A stretch of 64,000 bases of DNA, from the NCBI GenBank assembly GCA_003868215.1, contig QWDQ01000003.1:434001-498000 (forward strand), read 5' to 3'. Shown here one piece after another: positions 1-9,868 of this stretch. Each line of letters opens with the position of its first letter. The first letter of the stretch is position 1. The position numbers and the translations under genes are program-made. The notes under the pieces were generated by a model. It made no database searches. It saw only the letters and a program-made list of their open reading frames with translations, and was not told the DNA's origin. The stretch comes from Pseudophaeomoniella oleicola (taxonomy: Eukaryota > Ascomycota > Eurotiomycetes > Phaeomoniellales > Phaeomoniellaceae).

Positions 1-207
1 CTTGAGGCGCTGTGCTTTTTATGTCACATGCAAATATCGGTAAACTAGCCGTAACTGGTTATCGGTAACAGATGGAACTCGGGAACATAACGACGGGATC
101 TCAATGCTGGTTCCTAGAATTGGAGCATTATAAAGTATGAGTTGCCCTTATCATAATCTCAAATTCAGGAAGATATTGAGCTCCTAGTGGAAGCTCCCAT
201 TCAAGCC

Positions 208-2119
208 ATGGGCTCCTCTCCTTTGCCTGTCAGCTTACAGTCGAGGCTGAATAGTCCCCAGAACGTGTCGCGATTGCAAAGCCTGAGCACCAAACTCGTC
301 CTGTAAGTCCAACCCGATAAAGGAAAATGGGGGCGAAGTCGATCCTTCTAAATCATTCGCATACCGTATGCTTACTCTGGGTATAGATTACGGAATCTTG
401 TCTTCCTTTTCTTTGTGTTAAAATGGTCGAAAAAGTCATTCTACCACCTGCGCGGTCATGGGCTCGTCGGAACAGTTGTTGCGGCATATCTGTCACTGAG
501 GAAATACGTCTACACGCTCCTTTTGAAGTCGCCGGGCGTGCGCAAGCAGGTAGATGAGCAAGTGACCTCAGCCATATCTGGGCTGCAAGAAAGACTAGTC
601 CCCAGTGGTCCGGACGTGACAAGGTACACAGCGCTTCCTGAAGAGCCATGGACCAAGGAGCAATTAAGCGCAGAATTGGCGAAGTTGAGCGAGATGAAAC
701 ATACGAGATGGGAAGATGGAAGAGTAAGCGGTGCTGTCTATCATGGTGGTGCAGAACTCTTGAAAGTACAAGCGGAGGCGATGGAAAGATTTGGTGTCGC
801 AAATCCTATACATCCTGACGTCTTCCCGGGCGTCCGAAAAATGGAAGCTGAAGTCGTTGCCATGGTCCGTATCAACTCACAGAACGTGAGTTAGTCTGGG
901 GTGCTGACTTGGTGAAAGGTCCTTTCAATGTTCAACGCACCTGAGGATGGTGCCGGAGCCATGACGAGTGGAGGCACGGAGTCGATTCTGATGGCATGCT
1001 ATTCAGCACGCCAGCGGGGATACAAGGAACGCGGGATTACGGAACCGGAGATGTAAGCACTGTTATACCGTTGGTATACCAAGCTCATTCATGGACATTA
1101 GGATCATCCCAATTACGGCTCATGCAGCTTTCATCAAGGCGGCTGATTACTTCAAGATCAAGCTCCACGTTGTGCCTTGCCCTGCTCCAACGTATCGAGT
1201 TGCTATCAACAAAGTTCGCCGCCTTATAAATCCAAACACTGTTCTACTTGTTGGCTCAGCCCCAAATTTTCCTCATGGCATCGTCGATGAGATCCCTGCG
1301 CTTTCACGTCTTGCTCAGGCTCACAACGTCAACCTCCACGTTGATTGTTGCTTAGGTTCATTCCTTATGCCATACCTCAAACGGGCAGGATTTCATTCTC
1401 CTTGGGAGGAAGAAGGCGGCTTTGACTTTCGTCTACCCGGTGTGACTTCCATCTCAGTGGATACTCACAAATATGGATTTGCACCCAAGGGTTCGTCAGT
1501 GGTTATCTATCGAGCATCCAAGCACCGAACTTATCAGTACTTTGTTTCCCCCGAGTGGCCCGGAGGTGTTTACGGCTCACCAACGATTGCGGGTTCTCGA
1601 CCTGGTGCTCTCATAGCAGGCTGTTGGGCTAGTCTCATGGCGGTTGGTGATGCTGGGTACCTCGAGTCGTGCCACAAGATTGTGGGCACAGCTAAGACGA
1701 TCGAGAATGCCGTCCGCGAGCACCCGAGCTTGAGAACCACGTTGCGCATTTTAGGGGAACCGGAAGTAAGCGTGGTCGCATTTGAGAGTGTTGATCCCGC
1801 CGTATATCTCTACGACATTGCCGACGGGATGTCTACGCGAGGATGGCATCTCAACTCCTTGCAAGATCCACCTGGTATTCACGTCGCTGTGACGACACTA
1901 ATGATATCGAGCGTGCAGCAACTTATCGATGACCTGGTGGCTACCGTTGACGAGTTGAAGGAGAAGGCATTGGAAGAGGCCAGAGCTCACGGGGGCAAAG
2001 TCATAGAGAAGAAGCGAGGCAACGCAAGCGCTCTTTACGGAGTTGCTGGCATTTTGCCGGACAAGACAGTTGTGAGGAGGTTGGCCGAAGGGTTTTTGGA
2101 TACATTGTACAAAGCGTAG
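208..2119 (+). CDS. DPL1: Sphingosine-1-phosphate lyase (PLP-dependent)
   Basis: Cleaves phosphorylated long-chain bases into a fatty aldehyde and phosphoethanolamine, the exit step of sphingolipid breakdown, at the ER membrane. Four exons fit: 208-302, 387-864, 919-1052, 1102-2119 (574 aa, the usual length). The first exon begins at a GCCATGG start; its junction gives a hydrophobic membrane segment at about residues 33-46 (core LVFLFFVL) followed by the RGHG block. Exon 3 carries the TSGGTESI cofactor-binding motif and exon 4 the Schiff-base lysine in SVDTHKYGFAPKG (about Lys359). The second intron uses an unusual GTCCGT donor with a CTGAC branch point; it is chosen because it restores the conserved AMV-LSMFN junction. 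The family assignment is firm; the first exon is inferred from splice signals and phase. Confidence 0.95.
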
Positions 2120-2806
2120 AGGAAGAGCGCATAGCACCCAATAAGAACGTCATCGAATCTTACATCCTCCTCTACCGCGGAATTCATCCAGACATAGACA
2201 CTGCTGGACGGTCTTCTTGCATCTCTGGCGTGTGGCGTGTAGGGCATGACGATATAGAGCTTGGACGTCCCGATACTCCATGGTAAACAGGGAGACTGCT
2301 GGTTCACCAAACCACAACAAGAGTCTCTTGGTCTCCATCGTCTGAAGTCTTTGAGACGTAGGACGCATCACAAGCTTCAAGTATCCCTTGGAATCTCGGG
2401 TAACGGAGGACGACCGACCATGTAGACTAGAGAAGCCATTCTACGGAATCACAGTAAGGTAACTTGCGATATTATGTCGAGGCTCCATGATCAGACCACT
2501 TACCGTGCGCTATTCTATCCGAGCATGGAAAATTACGGGTAAGTTAGTTGGAGTTACGAGGGCTCCATTTAACCGTAAACTTGGGGTGCGGAAGTGCCTC
2601 GGTGCTCTATTTACCCCAGTAAGCCTGGAGAAGCGCCAATTCAAGCCGAGAGCTTTGACCTGGAAGAGTCACACTGTATTGTAGGACATTGTGAATTTCT
2701 GCAACCCTCACCCGAAGCTATCTCGACCCAATTCCTATTGAAGACGCATCTTTTCTGCTTATTCATTCGTTCCCGGTCTCATCTCCTTCTACGATTGTGC
2801 CATAAA
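2120..2806. other. Intergenic region between DPL1 and the aminotransferase gene
   Basis: Holds the DPL1 3' end and the promoter and leader of the aminotransferase gene. Short open frames here lack family resemblance. The last 100 bases before the start at 2807 are pyrimidine-rich (TTCCCGGTCTCATCTCCTTCT), as is common in fungal leaders. Nothing else is recognised. Confidence 0.5.
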
Positions 2807-4204
2807 ATGCTCTCAACTATTAGACCGGTTGCTCGCCAGGCGGTGGTCGGCCGTCAATGTGTCTACCGCTTGGTCGCAACAAGAGCTGCTTCAACATGGG
2901 AGGGCGTGCCTCAGGGACCTCCAGATGCTATTCTCGGTATCACTGAAGCTTTCAAAGCCGATAAATTTACCGAGAAGATCAATCTTGGGGTTGGTGCCTA
3001 TCGTAAGCCATCGCCTGAGCGCCAATAGACCGCACACTTATACTGACGAACCATGTAGGTGATGACCAAGGCAAACCATATGTCCTACCATCCGTGCGAA
3101 CTGCAGAGCAGAAGATCGTTCAGAAACTACTCGACAAGGAGTATGCTGGCATTACTGGTGTAGTGCCTTTCACCAGCGCTGCCGCAACTCTAGCGTACGG
3201 TCCTGACTCGGCGCCGCTGAAGGAAGACCGCATCGCAATCACACAAGCTATCTCCGGTACTGGTGCGCTCCGGATAGGTGGTGCTTTCCTCGAGCGCTTC
3301 TATCCTCATGGCAAAACCATCTATGTCCCCACCCCGACATGGGCAAATCACAATGCTGTCTTCAAAGACGCTGGCCTCAAGGTTGAGAAGTATCGATACT
3401 ACAACAAAGATACCATTGGGCTTGACTTTGATGGTCTGATTCAAGATCTGAAGGCCGCACCAAAGCAATCAATGATCCTTCTCCATGCCTGCGCGCACAA
3501 TCCAACTGGCATTGATCCCACCCCGGAACAATGGAAACAAATCAGTGATGTGGTCAAGGAACAAGGCCACTTCCCATTCTTCGACATGGCTTATCAAGGT
3601 TTTGCCAGCGGTGATACCGATAAAGATGCTTTTGCCGTCAGATATTTCATCGAGCAAGGCCACCAGATCGTGCTTGCTCAGAGTTTCGCTAAGAACATGG
3701 GCCTTTACGGTGAACGATGCGGTTCCTTCTCGATCGTTTGCGCTTCTCCAGAAGAGAAGAAACGTGTCGACTCGCAGGTCAAGATCTTGGTTCGCCCATT
3801 GTACTCTAACCCTCCTGTTCACGGTGCTCGCATTGCTGCCGAGATCCTCAACGACCCATCTTTGAACCAACAATGGCTCGGGGAGGTCAAGGGTATGGCC
3901 GAACGAATCATCAAGATGAGAGCCCTGCTCAAGAAGAACCTTGAGGACCTTGGTAGCAAGCATAACTGGGATCACATCACCAGCCAGGTAAGACGTTTTG
4001 TATCACCGCAAGCTGACTGGACGGCGCTGACCGGAGTGGTAGATCGGCATGTTTGCCTACACAGGATTAACGCCAGAGCAGATGGACAAGCTGGCTAAGG
4101 AGCACTCAGTCTATGCCACGAAGGATGGACGTATTTCCGTTGCCGGCATCACATCTGGCAATGTGAAGCGTTTGGCTGAGAGCATCTACAATGTCACAGG
4201 CTGA
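2807..4204 (+). CDS. AAT1: Aspartate aminotransferase, mitochondrial
   Basis: Class I PLP aminotransferase interconverting aspartate and 2-oxoglutarate with oxaloacetate and glutamate; it serves the malate-aspartate shuttle. Three exons: 2807-3002, 3059-3987, 4043-4204 (428 aa, the normal size for the mitochondrial isoform). The first 30 residues ([17 protein letters not shown]...) are rich in Arg and hydroxyl residues with no acidic residue, as expected of a mitochondrial presequence. The mature part opens with [14 protein letters not shown]. Conserved blocks are [20 protein letters not shown] (spanning intron 1), [12 protein letters not shown], and the PLP lysine in [14 protein letters not shown] (about Lys277). 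The C-terminus [18 protein letters not shown] comes from exon 3. Arg and Lys codons at both junctions reconstruct the family sequence exactly. The mitochondrial rather than cytosolic call rests on the presequence. Confidence 0.95.
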
Positions 4205-7140
4205 TCGACCCTTCCAACGGTGAACGCACCCCTGACGAAGATCCTCCGATAATTGATGAACGAATCCAGTAAATCATCTTAGCCTTTCTTTGATCATTAT
4301 TCGATTTCGAGCGAGTTTGAAGATGAGTCGAATGGTCAGACGAAGGAAGGTACTGTGTACAGAACTTTTGTTTGTTTTCCTTTTTCGCTACGCTTCTGAG
4401 CAGAAGAGGAAGAAAAGCGCTTGGTAGATTTAGAAGCTTCTCCAGTGGCAGAACAGTCTAGATTACCAGGTATTCTGAGATTCAGACCACGGCTGCCGGA
4501 TGTCTCGAGGAATAGGTTCGTCCGTTAGCTCACGATGGACTATACCAATCCTCCGTAACCAACTATGCAGCTATTCCGCCATGATGTACACGTAGGCAAC
4601 TCCTTTCCATTGGTCTCCAACTCAACCACAGACCTGTTGCTCCAAAATTATTTCCTCAAGCATCCATACACTAGGCAACAACCGTCCAGAACGAGCAGTA
4701 GAAACGGCCAGCTTAGGATTAAAAACCCAGAGGGATCTACGCAGGCATTTGAGACTTATAATGCGGTCTGGGTAGGACAATAGTTCTGGTCAAGGTTCCA
4801 AGTGGTGATTGATGTATTAGGTTCGAGGGCGTTGTGTTTGTTGGTCTAGACCGACCAAGCAGTAACCTAGACAAATAGAAGGTAGGCATGGAGATCCATG
4901 TGGTCGACGCTTACGAAAGTATACGATTGTACCACGCATATAGAACGGCCACATGGTAGGTAGCTAGACAGCATGTTCTGAGAACAAGGACGAGGGCGAG
5001 GTATCAAGGACCCTTTTCCCGGGGTTTTCTGTTCTTCGGGGGCTTTGAAAGAGGTGGGGGGAGGGGGGCGGATCGTGCTGATTCAGCCCTATGCGAGGAA
5101 GCGAACAAGAAACTCAGTTGTTGCATCTGGTCAAGTTAGGCTGCTTCGGGGCTCGCCTTTTGTTGCTTTTTTGTGGTGTGGGCATTTGTCAGTCAAGATA
5201 CTTCGCATTTTGATGCCTTTTGTTTTGAACTTTTTCGGGTTGAATGATTGGGAGCGCAGAGCGGAAAGAAATTGCAGCTCGTCTAACATCGCCAAAAGCG
5301 TCCTGTGCTGGGAACCGTGCATCTGAGGACCGAATGAAAGTCACCGAGGCACTCATCGCCGCGTGCCTTGGGGAACACCAAGGACGCCTAGCAGTACGAT
5401 GATGCATCATGATTATAGGAATCGTTTAGGCGTTTAGTCGATCTGCTGTCGACAACACATGAGGATATTGCCTCTCTGCCACAAGCAAGAACATCTGTCA
5501 TGTAAGTATTTCCCAGCAACTGAATACAACGTACAGCTGAGGACTCAATTAGCACCTGGGCGAGAGTCAACGAAAGTTCTCCCAGGATTCCGGAAGAGAA
5601 GAAGATTTCTCGGTGAGCACGAGCTCATAGTTTCAGAGCATCCACGGAGTATAACGCTTTACTGGTAGAAGATTGACAAATCAATCGAAACAATGAGCAT
5701 TGACAAGAATCAAAGTTCCGGAGCCTCGCATGTAGATACCGAAGGCGACTTCCTTCTACTACGTAGTACAATTACTACTATGGTACTATGGTACTATATA
5801 CTCACGGTACGATATCGCTCCCCTCTCGTCCGATGACCAGCTCGCCAGCCCGGACAGACAAAGTTCTACGTAGTACTCATGACCCACTAGACTGATGGAT
5901 TAGATACGTATCGACGATCTTTGTTGCCAACTATTCCAACCTGGCTCGCTGGCTGGCTCATTTTATCGTATTGTCGATGCTACAGTAACCCCTCCAAGGA
6001 GAAAGGCGTCATGGGAAGCCTGGGAGCATTTGTGCTGGTACCCCTCCATTCCAAATCCTGTCCGAGCAACCAACATTTCATTTCTGAGTTGTCCCGATGC
6101 AGCGTGCACCTTTGAGTGGTGGGCTAACCTAACCACCAAACACATGTCGATCTTCCTCTCTTTTGCTCTTCGACTGTTCGAACTTCTCGAAGCCGGCTAC
6201 ATATTGGCAAATTATGAAGGTCTGCTTTGAAGGAAATTGCTTTGAGGAAGAGAGCCTCATGCGCTATGATAGTAATTACTACCGAGTAAAAAGTAACTTA
6301 ACCCTGCATCTCCACGTCCCAAACAGGGTCTTCAAGGGTCTTTTGGGGATCGGCCTTTTTGAGCATGAGCCGGAGCTCCATTTCCCTGGTCGTGGCTCTG
6401 CTTGTGAATGGCTGATTAATACCATGCTCGGTCTGATCTGGGCGGACTGTACGGAGACTCTACAGGTGAACTGTGCCCATCAGCATACATAAGTATTGTA
6501 CCCGGTAAGCCATGATCATCATTGCCAGCGGCGACATCCACCACTGCTCTCTACGATTCCGAACACCTGTAAAACGATTCATTCCATCGAGGAAAACTAG
6601 AGGTTCAGATGGACATAGGGTCCTTGAAATAGATGCTGTATGAAGTCGGGTAAACGCAGGTACCTCACTCAGGCTCGGCACGCTGCTTGTCTCTTGACTT
6701 TACTAAGAGAAAGAATCGTGAAAGAGCCTCGAGGAGCATGGAGGGGTACTTACGTAGGTTGGGACTGTTCATCCGAGGGGTTCAAGTCCAGACCCTCTTC
6801 TCTTCTGTCAATCCTTCGGTGGTCTTGGCCTCACGTATGCATTGCCGATCTCTTGCATCTGCTCGTTGAATTCATCGCCTATGCCCTCATTACATATCAT
6901 GGTAGCGACAAAACTACAGAGCATATTATATGTTCTATACATAATAATATTCTCTCTTGTTCAGAGTAGCTTAGCAGGTAGTAGAAGGTAGGTACCTACC
7001 TACCTAAGGTATGTATGGATTGGGTAATCAATCATTAATCATTGACCTGACCGAATGCAACTTGACCGTTTCTGCACTGTTGACGATTCCAGACTAACGG
7101 AATGGTAAGTTACTACCGTACGTTAATAATGGCAGTTATG

Positions 7141-7190
7141 GTCTGGTCAGGTCTGATCAGGTCTGATCAGGTCTGATCAGGTCACGTCAG
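7141..7190. repeat. 10-bp tandem repeat, about five copies
   Basis: Unit GTCTGATCAG: copies read GTCTGGTCAG, three perfect GTCTGATCAG, then GTCACGTCAG. Each perfect copy contains the palindrome TGATCA. The period is close to one DNA helical turn. It lies about 1.2 kb upstream of the YPD1 start. Confidence 0.9.
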
Positions 7191-7410
7191 ACCGCATTAC
7201 GCTGATCATAAAAAGATTTAGTTTGCCGGCCGACGAAAGTAAAAAAAAATAATTAGATTCGTCTCAAAGAGTCTTGTTCTTGTCCTTGTTCTTGTGTCAC
7301 TGCAACGACTAGACACAGAGAGACTCAGTACCGCGAATCTCCCCGATTCTGTCTCTCAACATCAACACCTCAATTCCGCATTTCTTCATCTAGACGAATC
7401 TGTCAAGTCT

Positions 7411-7464
7411 GATTCTAATTCTGATTCTGATTCTGATTCTGATCCTAATTCTGATCCTGATACT
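7411..7464. repeat. 6-bp microsatellite (GATTCT)n, nine units
   Basis: Nine hexamers GATTCT with GATCCT, AATTCT and GATACT variants. Read on the plus strand it would give an Asp-Ser run, but no ATG-initiated gene covers it, so it is treated as non-coding repeat in the YPD1 upstream region. Confidence 0.85.
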
Positions 7465-7491
7465 TTGCAACCATCTTGCTCTACTCTTCTC

Positions 7492-7517
7492 CTCTCTCTC
7501 TCTCTCTCTCTCTCTCC
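7492..7517. repeat. (TC)n microsatellite
   Basis: Uninterrupted TC dinucleotides over about 26 bases, in a pyrimidine-rich stretch upstream of YPD1; probably promoter or leader DNA. Confidence 0.85.
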
Positions 7518-8360
7518 ATCATCGCCGCGTCCGCTGGGATTCAACGATCGTCTCCCACATCCCAAGCAGACAAGACCGAAGACCCAAGACCCCACCTGCC
7601 ATATTGGTCAATTATTATCGGCCGGTGCTCCTCCTCATCTCACCACCAGAAAAAAAACCACCATCTCGCATTGATCTCATTTCTGCGTTTGGATGTTTAT
7701 AATTTAATATACGCTTACAATCATATCAGACCGGTAAGCTCCAATCTCTTCTTTTGCAATGCCTGCTTTCTACCCGACCCGTCAACCTCTTCCGTTCATG
7801 AGTGATTGGAGGGAGCGAAAGAAAGAGGGCGAGAATCATCCCATCCCATCCCACATGTGGTACCCAGCACAGACGGGATTCCGACGATAATACCGCTGCG
7901 TCGATGACCAGTCGCGTGATCCAGTGACTATCATCTACCAGTCTTGTGTATTGTTATACGAGAATGCGTTTGTTGAGCTTTGTGATCATTCAGTCACTGA
8001 CAAGTCACATGCAGCCACTATTCTACTGTTCTCGGGACCTGATATCCCAATATTATCCAAGTAAGTCATATAAGCCATCATGAAATGAGCTTCTCACCCT
8101 CAATAATTGTGGTGCTGACTTTGAAATGCTAGACTCTTCCTACAAACCTGGTGTACCTTCAGTCCTAGATACTTGCACGTCGCTCCGCTCTGCAATACTG
8201 CCCAGTCAATCTCCCCCCCCCCCCACGCCATCCATCCTATCGGTCAGGACACCAACGACGGCCATAGGATAGCATAGAGATCGATCTTGAGCCGGTGTGT
8301 CCATCGGAAGCTTCTGAAGACCATTCCATCTACTATCTAGTCTACGTCTCACATCTCATC

Positions 8361-9147
8361 ATGTCTCGAAACATAGCCGACGACGCTGTAAGTACCCCTC
8401 TCCTCACCTTGCCTACAGTGTTTGTGAGCTTCTTGGAATGCGTCCCCCGTTGAAAATTTGCCTCCGAGGGTACTTGGGAAGAGTGTTTCGACGTGGTGCA
8501 AGAGCTACCCCTTTCCCCTAACCCTACCCGTATCTAGCGGCCTGTTCTCCTTCGATCTGCTAATTTTTTATCCACACAGACCGATGACTCTATCGATTTC
8601 GAGCAGCACAAAGACGAGCTCGATGTCGCGACTTTTGAACAAGTCCTAGAGATGGACGACGAGGACGAGGAGCGAGAGTTCTCGAAGGGTATCGTTTTCG
8701 GCTTTTTTGAACAAGCAGAGGGAACTTTCGATAAGATAGAAACCGCCATGTGAGTACCCCTGATACGTGACATCATTCATGTAGTCCGAGTCGCGACAGT
8801 GGCTTGCGGATTTGGCCTGTTCATCATGATTGTAGTCTTTTCTGTAATTTCATAAAGCCGAGTTGCTGACGTGTGGTCCCAACAGCAAGGAGAAGAACTT
8901 AGAAGAACTATCAGCACTCGGGCACTTTCTGAAGGGCTCATCAGCGACTTTAGGCTTGATCAAGGTCCGAAATGCTTGCGAGGAGATCCAACATTTTGGG
9001 CATCACATTGACCCTGACACTGGATCGAGCGCGAATTGGAGTGATGAAGAGTGCCTCAGCAAGATCAGTAAGGTATTTGAGCAAGTCAAGAAGGACTACA
9101 CGGAAGTCTCAAAACTGCTGAAGCGGTTCTATGGTGATGGCGAATAG
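8361..9147 (+). CDS. YPD1: Histidine-containing phosphotransfer protein Ypd1
   Basis: Relays phosphate from hybrid histidine kinases to the response regulators Ssk1 and Skn7, controlling the osmotic/oxidative HOG pathway. Three exons: 8361-8387 (only nine codons, MSRNIADDA), 8580-8749, 8886-9147; 152 aa, as usual for the family. The HPt signature is in exon 3: ALGHFLKGSSATLG, where the His of HFLKGS accepts phosphate. An acidic segment (DDEDEER) and the helix GIVFGFFEQAEGTFDKI lie just before it. Junctions restore TAI-KEKNLEEL. The first intron is long for this window (about 190 bp). The start is chosen as the first ATG that splices in frame; the leader appears long, with a probable 5'-UTR intron at 8061-8132. 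Filamentous fungi normally carry one such gene, so it is probably essential. Confidence 0.95.
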
Positions 9148-9868
9148 GGGATGGGAGGTCGATGGGATATCGGTTTGGGGAAATTGGGAGGTTGACATTG
9201 TTTCGAAAACTACCTATCGGTAGTAGTTCACTAGGTTCAGAGGAGATAGGAAAGTGGTCGAAACGTCTGATTCAATTTCAATAACTTGAAAAATCACACG
9301 CGACCCGTAATCGATCATAATCAGCGACAGAAAGGCAATCGTTAATAGACTAGTAGTCATGCTCCTTTCCACGTATGATGTTACAGAGTATCGCTTTCTC
9401 TCTCTCTTTTTTTTTTTTTTTTTTTTTTTGATATTGATATTGATACCAGGATCTCGACGAAAGGTCTATATTATATACATTGATAGGGACGAGCATGTAA
9501 AAAAGAAAAAGGGTTGCATCTTAAATCTTGATCTAGTTTCTAATATCTAGATAATTAGGTAGGTAGTTTAGGGGACCCAGGTACCTATAAGCGTAATGTG
9601 TCTGTCTGTCTGTCTGTCTTCACACCAAAAATTGGGAAAAGATGTCACACACACACACATACACACACACCCAGAAGGGAAAGATTTTTTGCAAGATGGC
9701 GATGGTATGTTATGCTGAATGCGTGTTTGTGTTCATGTGTGTGTTGTTCACCTGAGCAGCAACAGAGAGAGAGAGAGAGAGAGAAAAAACAAAAACAAGA
9801 GGTTTGGGGGTGGGGGGGGAAAAAAAAAAGAGGAAGATGTAGGATACGGAAAGGTCGTCATGTCTTAA
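9148..9868. other. Convergent 3' intergenic region with microsatellites
   Basis: Lies between the 3' ends of YPD1 and the phosphate transporter. It holds a 23-T run (9407-9429), AGGTACCT at 9579, a (TGTC)n tract (about 9598-9619), a (CA)n tract (about 9645-9670) and a (GA)n tract (about 9764-9784). Open frames here are repeat-driven and not supported as genes. Confidence 0.6.

Larger units (their letters stand above)
4205..8360. other. Long gene-poor region with repeats and probable YPD1 leader
   Basis: No open frame over 110 codons here has an ATG start with coding character or a recognisable domain. Contents: AGGTACCT palindromes at 6658 and 6990; TACTACGTAGTA at 5757-5768 with a related TACGTAGTA at 5867-5875; a 10-bp tandem repeat at 7141-7190; a 6-bp repeat at 7411-7464; a TC tract at 7492-7517; a 12-C run at 8213-8224. 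The part from about 7.25 kb on is pyrimidine-rich and may be the YPD1 promoter and leader. It contains a plausible 5'-UTR intron, 8061-8132 (GTAAGT donor, GCTGAC branch, CTAG acceptor). Confidence 0.5.

Noticed and set aside
6770-6795. GGGTTCAAGTCC resembling a tRNA B box, and a similar minus-strand sequence at about 41600-41622
   Set aside because: No A box at the right distance and no acceptor-stem or T-stem pairing could be drawn at either site.
7294-7674. A 126-codon plus-strand frame with a Ser-Asp repeat
   Set aside because: It starts at GTG, and its composition comes from a hexamer microsatellite and a TC tract; no domain or ATG supports it.
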